A stretch of DNA of 64,000 nt from Asticcacaulis aquaticus (GCF_028550415.1 NZ_JAQQKX010000004.1:186001-250000); one strand, 5' to 3'. Counted from the first letter of the stretch, positions 28,431-36,821 are shown. Notes: generated from the letters alone by a model not told the origin. A program made the numbers and translations.

Positions 28431-29456
28431 CTAACTACGAATGATTTCCAAGGCGCGTTCGACGTGCGCGATGGGCGTATCGGGGAAAATCCCGTGACCG
28501 AGATTGAAGATATACGGCCCCTGCCCCCAGGCGGATTTCAACGCCCGCACCATATCGTCGAGCGCTTGCCCACCCGAGCGCAGCACGACGGGATCGAGCG
28601 CCCCCTGAATGGGTTTCAGTTTCTGAATCTCTTGCCCCAGTTTTAGCGGCGTCGCGGTCCCCAGCGCCATGCCCTGAACCTCGACGGCCTGCACATAATC
28701 CAGACAGCGTGCCTCGGCCCCGCGCGGGAACCCGATGATCGGCAGGGTCACGCCCAATTCACGGACGCGCTTGATCAGGCGCTGATGCGGCCCGATGACC
28801 AGTTGATCGAACAGCGGATCTGGGAAGCCTTCGGCCCAGCTTTCGAAGATTTTAAGCACCTGCGCCCCGGCCTCGGCCTGCATTTTCAGATATTGCGCCG
28901 AGGCCTCGATGACCACGTCCATGACCCTGGCCACCAGATCGGGCTGCTCGTAGACAAAGGACCGGATCAGCGACCGGTCGTGCGCCTTACGTCCGTTGAG
29001 CATATAGGTCATCACGGTCCACGGCCCGCCGCAGAAGCCTAAGAGCGTCACCTCTTTGGGAAGTTCCGAACGCAAAATCTTCAGGGTCTCGCCGACATTG
29101 GCCAGATATTCCCCCGCCGAGCCCGCCAGATCGGCCATCCGCTCGATAGGCGGTAAGTCGCCTAAGACAGGCCCCTCACCCGCCTCGAAGCGTACGTCTT
29201 GGCCCAGTGCCATGGGAATGACCAATATATCGGAAAAGAGGATCGCGCCGTCCATACCGTAACGCCGAACCGGCTGCAGGGTCGCTTCGGCGGCTTTTTC
29301 GGGGTTCAGACAAAAGCTGAGGAAATCGGGCGTCGTGGCGCGAAGCTCACGATATTCCGGCAGGTGTCGACCGGCCTGACGCATAAACCAGACGGGAGGG
29401 ATGGTCTGCCTGTGTCCCTGAAGGACCGAGACTATGGATGGGGTAAAGGTGGTCAT
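28431..29456 (-). CDS. hemE: Uroporphyrinogen decarboxylase
   Basis: A 341-residue TIM-barrel enzyme with the signature PPVWFMRQAGRHLPEYRE near residue 20 and GFCGGPWTVMTYM. It converts uroporphyrinogen III to coproporphyrinogen III. Its position matters: in Caulobacter crescentus and Rickettsia the chromosome origin lies between hemE and the RP001-type gene, the arrangement seen here, and in C. crescentus hemE promoter activity is part of origin function. The degenerate CtrA box at 29508-29522 is about 50 bp upstream of its start. Confidence 0.96.
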   Translation of the reverse strand: MTTFTPSIVSVLQGHRQTIPPVWFMRQAGRHLPEYRELRATTPDFLSFCLNPEKAAEATLQPVRRYGMDGAILFSDILVIPMALGQDVRFEAGEGPVLGDLPPIERMADLAGSAGEYLANVGETLKILRSELPKEVTLLGFCGGPWTVMTYMLNGRKAHDRSLIRSFVYEQPDLVARVMDVVIEASAQYLKMQAEAGAQVLKIFESWAEGFPDPLFDQLVIGPHQRLIKRVRELGVTLPIIGFPRGAEARCLDYVQAVEVQGMALGTATPLKLGQEIQKLKPIQGALDPVVLRSGGQALDDMVRALKSAWGQGPYIFNLGHGIFPDTPIAHVERALEIIRS

Positions 29457-29507
29457 AGGTCAACCCATAGGCCGGGGGCGGGTTCCCCTCAATCCTAAAC
29501 TGTTCCT

Positions 29508-29741
29508 CTAAATAGATTTTAAGAAAGATAGAAGGGGTAGTAAGGGCCGGGAGACTGCGGAAAAACGTCGCAGGCCGAGGTCGTGAGGGCGTTTATCACG
29601 GCTTTTTCACAAGACGTCGTTAACGAATAATTAATCATTCACACCCTGTGAAAAACCGGGATAGTTAACCAAATCTTAGGAATGATTAAAACTTTCTTAA
29701 TTGAAACGGACTCCGGTCATACACGGTTAATTTTTCATTAA
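29508..29741. promoter_or_regulatory. Five CtrA-type binding boxes in the origin
   Basis: Perfect TTAA-N7-TTAA boxes lie at 29620-29634, 29686-29700 and 29727-29741. Two boxes with one mismatch each are CTAA-N7-TTAA at 29508-29522 and TTAA-N7-TTAG at 29665-29679. The last three are 21 and 41 bp apart start to start, so CtrA could bind cooperatively. I saw no other perfect box in the intergenic DNA of the window. Confidence 0.88.
29603..29655. promoter_or_regulatory. Inverted pair of DnaA boxes in the origin
   Basis: TTTTTCACA at 29603-29611 (plus strand) and at 29647-29655 (minus strand, seen as TGTGAAAAA) both fit TTWTNCACA. They face each other across the CtrA box at 29620-29634. A third site, ATTTGCACA at 29743-29751, has one mismatch and abuts the last CtrA box. 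Confidence 0.7.
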
Positions 29742-29930
29742 GATTTGCACACAAATCCGTCACAAAAGATTCACCCTGCCCGTGATTGGGGAAAAATAGC
29801 CGCGGAATCGCCCCGGTTTTCCGCTGTTTCCCCGGTGCCCGGCGTGGTATGGCCTTTATGGGAAACTTATCCGGAAAAGCGATGGGATCATCCCCCGTTT
29901 TTCCCCAGAAAGCGTACACAGATAAATTTC

Positions 29931-30788
29931 ATGACGACATCAGCGGCAAAGATCGGCATCCACTTCCACGTCCATCTGGTCTCGGATTCGACCGGCGAAA
30001 CCCTTAACGCCCTGGCCAAGGCCGCCGCCGCCCGCTTCGAAGGCATCTACCCCATCGAACATATCTATGTGCTGATCCGTTCGGAAAAGCAGATGGAGCG
30101 CGCCCTGCATGAAATCGAAGCCTATCCCGGTATCGTCCTGCACACCCTGGTCGATGCCGACCTGCGCCTGACGCTGGAAACCTTCTGCCGCGAGCGCGAT
30201 ATCCCCACTATCGGCGTGCTCGATTCCGTCGTCGTCGCCTATTCGCGCTATCTCGGCGCCGCCGAATTCTCCAAGCGCACCGGTGCCCAGCACAATCTCG
30301 ACAACGAATATTTCGAACGCATCGAAGCCCTTAACTACGCCATCGCCCACGACGACGGCGCCTATGCCGACCGCCTGCGTCAGGCCGAAATCATCCTCAT
30401 CGGCGTGTCGCGCACCTCGAAAACCCCGACCTGCATCTATCTGGCCCACCGCGGTTACAAGGCCGCCAATATTCCGCTGGTCCCCGGTCGCGAATTGCCG
30501 CCGGAACTCGACGACCTTCAGGAACCCCTGATCGTCGGCCTCCTCGCTTCGCCCGACCGCCTGGTTCAGATCCGCAAGGCGCGCATCATGAGCATCGCCG
30601 CCGATGACCGCCCGACCAGCTATACCGACACCGAGGCCGTGCGCGAAGAAATCATCGCCGCCCGCCGCCTCTTCGAGCGCAAGGGCTGGCCGGTGATCGA
30701 CGTCACCCGGCGTAGCGTCGAGGAAACCTCGGCAGCCATCATCAGTTTGCTGAATGAAAAGCGGACGGGAAGACTGGGTGGGATTTAA
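29931..30788 (+). CDS. Pyruvate, phosphate dikinase / PEP synthase regulatory protein (RP001-type, DUF299)
   Basis: A 285-residue bifunctional kinase/phosphorylase. FHVHLVSDSTGETLNALAKAA is the conserved N-terminus and GVSRTSKTPTCIYLAHRGYKAANIPLVP holds the P-loop-like GVSRTSKT near residue 155. The family phosphorylates and dephosphorylates the PEP-forming dikinase to switch carbon flow between pyruvate and PEP. The frame runs back to 29745, but that part lies in the origin and has no family similarity. No clear ribosome-binding site precedes the ATG. It is the origin-flanking partner of hemE. Confidence 0.93.
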   Translation: MTTSAAKIGIHFHVHLVSDSTGETLNALAKAAAARFEGIYPIEHIYVLIRSEKQMERALHEIEAYPGIVLHTLVDADLRLTLETFCRERDIPTIGVLDSVVVAYSRYLGAAEFSKRTGAQHNLDNEYFERIEALNYAIAHDDGAYADRLRQAEIILIGVSRTSKTPTCIYLAHRGYKAANIPLVPGRELPPELDDLQEPLIVGLLASPDRLVQIRKARIMSIAADDRPTSYTDTEAVREEIIAARRLFERKGWPVIDVTRRSVEETSAAIISLLNEKRTGRLGGI

Positions 30789-30805
30789 AAGGGTTTGAAG
30801 GTTTA

Positions 30806-30842
30806 AGACGCAGGGGTCGCGGACCCCTGCACCCCCATAGTT
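30806..30842. repeat. Family-2 palindrome downstream of the dikinase regulator
   Basis: GCAGGGGTC (30810-30818) and GACCCCTGC (30822-30830) pair around GCG, followed by ACCCCCATAGTTAT. This is the same core and tail as the copies near 885, 26958 and 63595. Confidence 0.7.
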
Positions 30843-30848
30843 ATCGTG

Positions 30849-30920
30849 CCTCCCTCCTCCCTACGCAGTGGGGAGGTGGATCGGCGTGAAAGCGACGAGA
30901 CGGAGGGGGCGGCGCAGCCG
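30849..30920. repeat. Family-1 repeat, partial
   Basis: CCTCCCTCCTCCCTACGCAGTGGGGAGG in outline, then GACGAGACGGAGGGGGCGGCGCAGCCG. It resembles the 25244 copy (CTCCCTACG...GTGGGGAGG) and ends at the stop of the minus-strand ACP-like gene. Confidence 0.6.
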
Positions 30921-31280
30921 CTATATGGATGACGTGACCCAGGCTGTAATAGTCAGAAAAACTATTATAATCAAAGCGATTAGCCATCCCGAAACCTTAC
31001 CCGCTTCCAGCAGAGACGTTTCGGGGCTCACGCGTTCGGGATCGGCACCAGTCTCTCCGGAAATAGCGACGGCAAATCGTTGCCAGAGATCGGGTTCAAC
31101 TAAGACCTCTGTCGGCAAAACGCGTTTCAAGCTCTCGAAAACATCCCCGGCGGTCTCCCAGCCCGTGGCCTCACTGTAATTGAGCTGGACGCCAAAAGCC
31201 TTTTCGACATCGGTTATGGCGGCGACTTCGTCGCCATCGCCTCCAAGACCGAGGCTGGATAATGCGTTTTTCGTGGTCAT
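30921..31280 (-). CDS. ACP-like protein with a C-terminal membrane anchor, function unknown
   Basis: 119 residues. Residues 15-55 (EVAAITDVEKAFGVQLNY, then ETAGDVFESLKRVL) resemble the second half of an acyl carrier protein. Residues 63-90 (DLWQRFAVAISGETGADPER, VSPETSLL) resemble the first half, so the two halves occur in reversed order. There is no DSL motif to carry phosphopantetheine. One hydrophobic helix (SGWLIALIIIVFLTITAWV) near the C-terminus should anchor it to the membrane. It is read against its neighbours, between the origin-side dikinase regulator and maf. Assignment as ACP-like is by eye. Confidence 0.6.
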   Translation of the reverse strand: MTTKNALSSLGLGGDGDEVAAITDVEKAFGVQLNYSEATGWETAGDVFESLKRVLPTEVLVEPDLWQRFAVAISGETGADPERVSPETSLLEAGKVSGWLIALIIIVFLTITAWVTSSI

Positions 31281-31320
31281 GCGAAAGCACCAGAAACACC
31301 TGGCAACAATTATACACGAT

Positions 31321-31364
31321 CATCCGTGAGCGCGAAGCGCATCCGTGTCTATCCGTGGCCAATC
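31321..31364. repeat. Family-3 repeat upstream of maf
   Basis: ATCCGTGAGCGCGAAGCGCATCCGTGTCTATCCGTGGCC in outline, with three ATCCGTG units and a GCGC-GAA-GCGC hairpin. It shares ATCCGTGT-TATCCGTGGC with the copies at 13077-13224 and 57027-57120 and sits about 45 bp upstream of maf. Confidence 0.7.
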
Positions 31365-31409
31365 CTTAACGGGCTTGACAATCGCGCGCCATCGGCAAAA
31401 GAAAAGCGC

Positions 31410-32009
31410 ATGACACGCCCTGCCCTTATTCTCGCCTCCGGCTCGAAAATCCGAGCCACCCTGCTCACCAATTGCGGCCTGAGCTTTACCAAAATCCCCG
31501 CCGATATCGACGAGGACGCGGTCAAGGACGACTGCCTGCTCAAGGGTTTCACCCCCAAGGCTGTCGCTCTGAAACTGGCGCAGGAAAAAGCCCTGCAAGT
31601 GTCGCGCACGAACCCTGGTCTGGTGATCGGTGCCGACTCCGTGCTCGAACTGGAACGCGATCTGATCTCCAAGCAAAAATCGCTGGCCGACGCCGCCAAT
31701 CTGTTGCGTCGGTTTTCCGGCCTGACCCACTATCTGCATTCCGCCGTCGCGGTGGCGCAGGACGGGCAGCTTCTGTGGTCGCACGTCGACACCGCCGATA
31801 TGTCGGTGCGTCGTCTGAGCGACGAGTTTATCGCCCACTATATTGAGACGGCGGGCGAAGAAATTTTGTCGAGTGTCGGCTGCTATATGCTCGAAGCCTA
31901 CGGCGTTCACCTGTTCGACTCGATCAAGGGCGACTATTTCACCGTGCTGGGCCTGCCGCTCCTGCCGCTGCTCGGTCAGCTTCGCCATTATGAGGTGCTT
32001 CCCGCATGA
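31410..32009 (+). CDS. Maf-family nucleotide pyrophosphatase
   Basis: A 199-residue Maf protein: LILASGSKIRATLL is the N-terminal signature, GADSVLELERDLISKQKS the central one. Maf proteins hydrolyse non-canonical or modified nucleotides such as m7GTP or dTTP/UTP to monophosphates; the exact substrate group is uncertain. The start at 31410 fits the family; in-frame sequence upstream is repeat DNA. It overlaps aroE by four bases, opening the maf-aroE-coaE-dnaQ series beside the origin. Confidence 0.92.
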   Translation: MTRPALILASGSKIRATLLTNCGLSFTKIPADIDEDAVKDDCLLKGFTPKAVALKLAQEKALQVSRTNPGLVIGADSVLELERDLISKQKSLADAANLLRRFSGLTHYLHSAVAVAQDGQLLWSHVDTADMSVRRLSDEFIAHYIETAGEEILSSVGCYMLEAYGVHLFDSIKGDYFTVLGLPLLPLLGQLRHYEVLPA

Positions 32010-32848
32010 ACAATCTCCCCACAGGCGCGGCCATGGTCGCCGGCGTCGTCGGTCAACCGATCCGTCAGTCCCTGTCGCCCTTCCTGCACACCGCCTGGCT
32101 GAGGGATATGGGCCTGAACGGCGTCTATGCGCCCTTTGCCCCGGTCGATGATCACGCGTTCGAGCGTCTGGTCCTGTCGTGCCGGACTAATGGCATCAAG
32201 GGTCTGAACGTCACCGCACCGTTCAAGGAACTGGCGCTGAAACTGGCCGATTCCTATTCCGATCTGGCCCACACCTCGGGCTCGGCCAACCTCCTGACCT
32301 TCGACGACGACGGCCGCGTCCATGCCGATTCGACCGACGGTCATGGGCTCATTCAGGCCTTTAAACTTCAGGCCCCGGATTGCGACCTGACGGCGGGTGG
32401 CGTGACGATTATGGGCGCCGGGGGTGCGTCGCGGGCGGTAGTCGCCGCGCTTCTAGCCAGAGGTTGCAAAGACATCCGCATCGTCAACCGGACGCTGGCC
32501 CGCGCCGAAGAACTGGTCTTTGCGTTCAAGGACGGCGTCACCGCCTACGAACTGGGCGATGTCGATCGTGCCTTTGCCGGTTCGGTCGCGGTGATCAATG
32601 CTGCCTCGGGCGGTCCCCTGCCCCTGTTCGACGCTTTGGACAGATCCGCCACGATCATGGACATGACCTATCGTCCGCTCAAAACCAACTGGCTTCAGGC
32701 GGCGGAAAACAGCGGTCTGACCACGGTGGATGGCCTGATGATGCTGATCGAGCAGGCGCGTCCGTCGTTCGAGGCGTTCTATGGTGTCTTACCGGATGCG
32801 ACCTTCGACGTGCGTGGTCTGGCCCTCGCCTATCTCGGTGAGGCCTGA
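32006..32848 (+). CDS. aroE: Shikimate dehydrogenase
   Basis: A 280-residue enzyme reducing 3-dehydroshikimate with NADPH in aromatic amino-acid synthesis. Substrate-binding SLSPFLH and GLNVTAPFK carry the Ser and catalytic Lys, STDGHG the Asp. The nucleotide-binding loop is IMGAGGASRAVVAAL followed by NRTLARAEEL. It overlaps maf by four bases and coaE by one base, so translation is coupled through the cluster. Confidence 0.95.
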   Translation: MNNLPTGAAMVAGVVGQPIRQSLSPFLHTAWLRDMGLNGVYAPFAPVDDHAFERLVLSCRTNGIKGLNVTAPFKELALKLADSYSDLAHTSGSANLLTFDDDGRVHADSTDGHGLIQAFKLQAPDCDLTAGGVTIMGAGGASRAVVAALLARGCKDIRIVNRTLARAEELVFAFKDGVTAYELGDVDRAFAGSVAVINAASGGPLPLFDALDRSATIMDMTYRPLKTNWLQAAENSGLTTVDGLMMLIEQARPSFEAFYGVLPDATFDVRGLALAYLGEA

Positions 32849-33438
32849 TGATCCGCCTCGGTCTCACCGGCTCCATCGGCATGGGTAAATCGACGATTGC
32901 GAAGATGTTTGCCGATGAAGGCGTACCGGTCTGGGACGCCGATGAGACCGTGCATCGCCTCTATGCGACGTCGGCGCCGTTGAAAGCGGCGCTTGTCGAA
33001 GCGTTCGGCGACGTGCTGACCGACGGTGCGGTGGATCGCGTCAAGCTGTCGGCCATTTTGCGCGCCGATCCGGAAAAATACAAAATTCTCAACGCTCTGG
33101 TTCACCCGGCGACGGTCGATGATCGTAACGACTGGTTGGCGCGTCAGGCGCTGAACGGTGCGACACTGGCCCTGTCCGACATTCCGCTGTTGTTCGAGAC
33201 CGGCGCGGAAAAAACCTTCGATAAGGTCGTCGTGGTGACCGCTCCGCCGGAGGTCCAGGCTGCCCGCGTTCTGGCCCGGCCCGGCATGAGTGAGGCCAAG
33301 TTCAAGGACATCCTGTCGCGTCAGACGCCCGACGCCGAAAAACGCGCCCGCGCCGATTTTGTCATCGACACCTCGATCAGCCTCGACCACAGCCGTCAAC
33401 AGGTCCGTGAGATTGTCCAGACCCTGACGACGGCCTGA
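32848..33438 (+). CDS. coaE: Dephospho-CoA kinase
   Basis: A 196-residue P-loop kinase with GLTGSIGMGKSTIAKMF at the N-terminus, then VWDADETVH and the lid segment RVLARPGMSEAKFKDILSRQ. It phosphorylates dephospho-CoA, the last step of CoA synthesis. Start and preceding stop share one base (TGATG). Confidence 0.95.
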   Translation: MIRLGLTGSIGMGKSTIAKMFADEGVPVWDADETVHRLYATSAPLKAALVEAFGDVLTDGAVDRVKLSAILRADPEKYKILNALVHPATVDDRNDWLARQALNGATLALSDIPLLFETGAEKTFDKVVVVTAPPEVQAARVLARPGMSEAKFKDILSRQTPDAEKRARADFVIDTSISLDHSRQQVREIVQTLTTA

Positions 33439-33475
33439 CTCTGGACAATCGCGGCGAACGGATTCACAAAGGGCC

Positions 33476-34177
33476 ATGGCCAGACAGATCGTCCTCGACA
33501 CCGAAACCACCGGCATTGACCCCAAAAAAGGGCATCGCCTGATCGAAATCGGCTGTATCGAAATCGATGACCTGCTGCCGACAGGGCGCACCTTTCACCA
33601 CTATTTCAACCCTGATCGTTTGATCGAACCGGACGCCATCCGCGTCCACGGTATCACCGATGAGATGGTCGCAGATAAGCCGCGCTTTTCCGAACTGAGT
33701 CAGGCATTTATTGATTTTATCGGCGACGCGCCGCTAATCGCGCATAACGCTTCGTTCGACCGCGGCTTCGTCAATATGGAGCTGGAGCGGCTGGGCCTTA
33801 CGGCGACCGATCCCGACCGCTGGATCGATACGCTGGAAATGGCGCGTTACAAGTTTCCCGGTATGGCCAATTCGCTCGATGCCCTGTGTCGGCGCTACAA
33901 TATTTCGCTGGCTGAACGCGACAAGCACGGAGCGTTGCTCGATGCGCGGCTGCTGGCCGGGGTCTATCTGGAGCTGTCGGGCGGCAAGGAGCGCGGCCTC
34001 GACCTGACCATGCATGGCGCGGTGTCGGCGACGGGCGAGGCGATCATCGTGATGGACTATGGCCCGCGCCCCCGCGCCCTGCCCTCGCACATCCACCCGG
34101 AAGAAGCCGAGGCACACATGGCCTTTTGTCTTAAATATCTGAAAGACAAGAATATGTGGGGCTATACGGCGTCGTAG
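33476..34177 (+). CDS. dnaQ: DNA polymerase III epsilon subunit (proofreading exonuclease)
   Basis: A 233-residue DEDDh exonuclease. VLDTETTGID holds the first Asp/Glu pair near residue 7, IAHNASFDRGFVN the second Asp, and HGALLDARLLA the His and last Asp. The C-terminal 50 residues probably bind the polymerase alpha subunit. It proofreads during chromosome replication. It follows coaE by 37 bp and ends at a bidirectional terminator shared with secB. Confidence 0.95.
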   Translation: MARQIVLDTETTGIDPKKGHRLIEIGCIEIDDLLPTGRTFHHYFNPDRLIEPDAIRVHGITDEMVADKPRFSELSQAFIDFIGDAPLIAHNASFDRGFVNMELERLGLTATDPDRWIDTLEMARYKFPGMANSLDALCRRYNISLAERDKHGALLDARLLAGVYLELSGGKERGLDLTMHGAVSATGEAIIVMDYGPRPRALPSHIHPEEAEAHMAFCLKYLKDKNMWGYTAS

Positions 34178-34203
34178 TCGTTAATCTTAAAGCCTAAAAT
34201 GCG

Positions 34204-34237
34204 AAAAAGACCCGTCGGGCCGCCCGAGGGTCTTTTT
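34204..34237. terminator. Bidirectional terminator between dnaQ and secB
   Basis: AAAAAGACCC (34204-34213) pairs with GGGTCTTTTT (34228-34237), with an inner TCGGG/CCCGA stem. A- and T-tracts allow termination on both strands between the convergent dnaQ and secB genes. Confidence 0.9.
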
Positions 34238-34250
34238 CTCCGTTTCAAAC

Positions 34251-34284
34251 CACAAAGCTTTTTCGCAGAGCGAAAAACTTTGTG
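34251..34284. terminator. Second hairpin next to the secB 3' end
   Basis: CACAAAG-C-TTTTTCGC (34251-34266) pairs with GCGAAAAA-CTTTGTG (34270-34284) with one bulged base and an AGA loop. It lies six bases after the secB stop on the minus strand and before the main terminator. It could protect the secB mRNA 3' end or support termination. Confidence 0.55.
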
Positions 34285-34289
34285 AGTAT

Positions 34290-34781
34290 TTACGCCTGAC
34301 CCTGCGTTTCGCCGATCTGACCCTTTTGCTGCATGTACAGCGTCGCGAAATCGATCGGCTCAACAAAGAACGGCGGGAAGAAGCCACCATCGGCGGTCGC
34401 GTCAGCGATGATGCGACGGGCGAACGGGAACAGGTAGCGCGGGCATTCGACCAGCAGGGTCGGCTCGATCATCGGCTGGGGCACGCCGGCCAGCTGGAAC
34501 AGGCCGCCATAGACCAGCTCGATGGCAAACATCGGGCCTTCGGGATTCGATGCGGTGACCGACAGCTTGAGATCGACTTCGAACAGGCCGTCGGGACGAC
34601 CCTTGGCGTTCATTTCCACGCCCATGTCGATTTCCGGACGTTGATCCATACGCAGCGAATTCGGGGCGCGCGGGTTCTCGAACGAGAAGTCGCGGACGAA
34701 CTGCGCCATGACCTGCATATTGGCGGGCAGGGGAACGCTGTTCGCTTCCGGGGTTTCGGTCGGGGTTACGCTGTCGTTCAT
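34290..34781 (-). CDS. secB: Protein-export chaperone SecB
   Basis: A 163-residue acidic chaperone; [20 protein letters not shown] and [19 protein letters not shown] are conserved, and the C-terminal third ([28 protein letters not shown] in outline) is the typical ending. SecB tetramers hold precursors unfolded and pass them to SecA. It is convergent with dnaQ, and its start faces that of the Tim44-domain gene. Confidence 0.95.
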   Translation of the reverse strand: MNDSVTPTETPEANSVPLPANMQVMAQFVRDFSFENPRAPNSLRMDQRPEIDMGVEMNAKGRPDGLFEVDLKLSVTASNPEGPMFAIELVYGGLFQLAGVPQPMIEPTLLVECPRYLFPFARRIIADATADGGFFPPFFVEPIDFATLYMQQKGQIGETQGQA

Positions 34782-34968
34782 AAATATCTCCTGCGGGCGC
34801 TGCGACGATTTCGCGCGCGACCGAAATTTGGCTGTGAAACGCCCCTAACACGCACAAAAACGAATGGCAATCTTTGAGGTTTGGGGCGTTTGCGCAAACG
34901 AAGTGTTCCGTTTCATCAAACTTATCCTATATAGGGAAGATTACGCCTGTTTGTCGGAGATGATGTGT

Positions 34969-35601
34969 ATGTCCTGGGAATTGCTCATTCTCGCCCTTGT
35001 GGCCGTTGTGGTGCTCTTTCAGCTCTACAATGTGCTCGGTCGGCGTGTGGGTTTCAAGGCCGAGGACAAACCCGGCGCCCCGCGGATCGAAGATACGGAA
35101 GGGCCTATCGGCCGTCCGGCTCAGGACAAGCCGTCGGACCGTCTGCGCCTGCCCAATCTCGATGCGCTCAAGGCCAAGGATTCCAATTTCAACGAAGCCA
35201 ATTTCGTCGAGAAGTCGCGCGAGGCCTATGAGCAGATCGTACTGGCCTTCAATCGCGGCGAAATCGACGGCCTGAAAGAGCGTCTGTCCGAAGACGTGTT
35301 CGCGGTGTTCGGCAAGGCGATTGCGGCGCGTGGCGAGGCAAAAGCCATCGCCGTTGCCTTCGTCGATTCCCCCAAGGCCGATATGGACCTGATCGATCTG
35401 AAGGACGACCGCGCCCAGGTGCGCATGCGCTTTCTGTCGGAGCTCGTCTATGAGACGCGCACCCCGCCGGCCGAGGTGGGTCAGCCGGATCAGGTGCACA
35501 AGCAACACCGCCGCACGGCCGAATACTGGACCTTCCAGAAAAACCTCAAATCCGCTGCCAATCCGTGGATTCTGGTCCGCGTCGAAGCCGCTAAAGCGTA
35601 G
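34969..35601 (+). CDS. Tim44/TimA-domain membrane-anchored protein
   Basis: About 210 residues from MSWELLILALVAVVVLFQLYN, a single N-terminal membrane helix. A Pro/Asp-rich linker leads to the Tim44-like domain (NFVEKSREAYEQIVLAFNRG, then LSEDVFAVFGKAIAARGE), ending YWTFQKNLKSAANPWILV. Family members are inner-membrane proteins related to the mitochondrial import motor anchor; their bacterial role is not settled. The ATG at 34969 is chosen because GGAG lies nine bases upstream. The secB-tim44 neighbourhood is conserved near alphaproteobacterial origins. Confidence 0.88.
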   Translation: MSWELLILALVAVVVLFQLYNVLGRRVGFKAEDKPGAPRIEDTEGPIGRPAQDKPSDRLRLPNLDALKAKDSNFNEANFVEKSREAYEQIVLAFNRGEIDGLKERLSEDVFAVFGKAIAARGEAKAIAVAFVDSPKADMDLIDLKDDRAQVRMRFLSELVYETRTPPAEVGQPDQVHKQHRRTAEYWTFQKNLKSAANPWILVRVEAAKA

Positions 35602-35616
35602 GCGGGGGCGGGGTCC

Positions 35617-36777
35617 ATGGGGGCAAACAGGCTGAAATTCGCCGTTACGGCAGGCTTGCTGCTGCTGGTGGCGGCATGCGTGGAAACTCCGAAGCCCCCG
35701 GTCGGCCCGACGCCGGTGCCGCCGCCCATAAATAATGGCGATAAACCGGAACCCGAACCGCAGCCGATTCCGAAATCCGACCGTCTGAGCGCCTTGCCGG
35801 GGTGGGAGACCTCCGACGCCTTCATCGCGCTCGAAGCCGTGCGCGGCACCTGCGCCTATAAGAAGGGGCGGCAGTATTCGAAGAGCTGCGAGGATCTCAA
35901 AGGCAAGAGCTTCGAATCGCCGGAGGAGATCAAGGCGTGGCTCCTGACGCGGTTCAGGATCGAGCGTCTGGAGGGCGAGGGGCTGCTGACGGCCTATTTC
36001 GTGCCGGAATATCCGGCCACCACCGTCGCCACGACGGAGTTTTCGCAGCCCGTGCGCGAACGGCCCGACGATCTGGTGCTGGTGGATGCGACACAACTAA
36101 GCCCACCGTCGGCGGCCGGGAAAAAGGTCGCCGCGCGTAAGGTTGGCGACCTCTATGTGCCCTATTATACCCGTGCCGAGATCGAGGCCCAGCCCGCACC
36201 CTATGCGCGTTATTTCATGCGCCCCGAAGATTATTTCTTCATGCAGTTGCAAGGGTCGGGCTATCTGACGCTCGAAGACGGCACGCGTATCATGGCCGCC
36301 TATGCCGCCGATAACGGGCAACCCTTCGTCGGTATCGCCAAGACCCTGACCGATCGCGGTATTCTGGCCAAGAACCAGTCGTCGGGTGACAATATCCGCA
36401 AATGGCTGGCCGAAAATCGCGGGCCGGTGGCGCAGGAGGTGATGAACCAAAATCCGCGCTACGCCTTCTTCGCCATCGATACGACGCGGATGGAACCTTT
36501 GGGCGCGGCCGCCGTGCCGCTGCCCGCCGGTTCGGCCATTGCCGTCGATCCGCTGCATCATCAGTACGGCGATCTCTACTGGCTCGATGCCGATGCGGGG
36601 ACGCTGAAGGACTCGTTCCCCGTCTATCAGCGTATGGTTTCGGCGCTCGATACCGGCGGGGCGATCAAGGGCAAGATCAGGGCCGACCTCTATATCGGCC
36701 ATGGCGACCGCGCCGGTCAGGAAGCGGGTCGCGTCAAGCATACCCTGCGCATGTGGCGGATCGTCCCGGCGGAATGA
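35617..36777 (+). CDS. mltA: Membrane-bound lytic murein transglycosylase A
   Basis: A 386-residue lipoprotein (signal FAVTAGLLLLVAAC, Cys21) followed by a Pro-rich linker. LLTAYFVPEYPATTV opens the MltA double-psi barrel domain and the 3D domain near the end holds DLYIGHGDRAGQEAG with its catalytic Asp. It cleaves peptidoglycan glycan strands to 1,6-anhydro ends at the outer membrane. It starts 15 bp after the Tim44-domain gene. Confidence 0.93.
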   Translation: MGANRLKFAVTAGLLLLVAACVETPKPPVGPTPVPPPINNGDKPEPEPQPIPKSDRLSALPGWETSDAFIALEAVRGTCAYKKGRQYSKSCEDLKGKSFESPEEIKAWLLTRFRIERLEGEGLLTAYFVPEYPATTVATTEFSQPVRERPDDLVLVDATQLSPPSAAGKKVAARKVGDLYVPYYTRAEIEAQPAPYARYFMRPEDYFFMQLQGSGYLTLEDGTRIMAAYAADNGQPFVGIAKTLTDRGILAKNQSSGDNIRKWLAENRGPVAQEVMNQNPRYAFFAIDTTRMEPLGAAAVPLPAGSAIAVDPLHHQYGDLYWLDADAGTLKDSFPVYQRMVSALDTGGAIKGKIRADLYIGHGDRAGQEAGRVKHTLRMWRIVPAE

Positions 36778-36786
36778 ATTATATTC

Positions 36787-36816
36787 ATACCTCCCCAGCA
36801 AAGCTGGGGAGGTATG
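36787..36816. repeat. Family-1 hairpin between mltA and the MAPEG gene
   Basis: ATACCTCCCCAGC (36787-36799) and GCTGGGGAGGTAT (36804-36816) are perfect complements around AAAG. This is the minimal hairpin unit of the family and lies between convergent genes, where it may also serve as a terminator. Confidence 0.75.
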
Positions 36817-36821
36817 AGTTT

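Larger units (their letters stand above)
29457..29930. other. Chromosome replication origin (Cori type)
   Basis: This 474-bp gene-free gap between hemE and the RP001-type gene is AT-rich in its centre (about 29600-29760). It holds five CtrA-type TTAA-N7-TTAA boxes, two consensus DnaA boxes in inverted orientation and three GANTC methylation sites (29709, 29768, 29805). Gene content and layout match the C. crescentus origin, in which CtrA binds five sites to block initiation. Flanking genes point away from it on both sides. Identification rests on known synteny and visible sites, without an alignment. Confidence 0.92.

Noticed and set aside
29745-29930. N-terminal extension of the dikinase regulator into the origin
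   Set aside because: The extension begins in origin sequence, has no similarity to the family, and the conserved N-terminus follows the Met at 29931.
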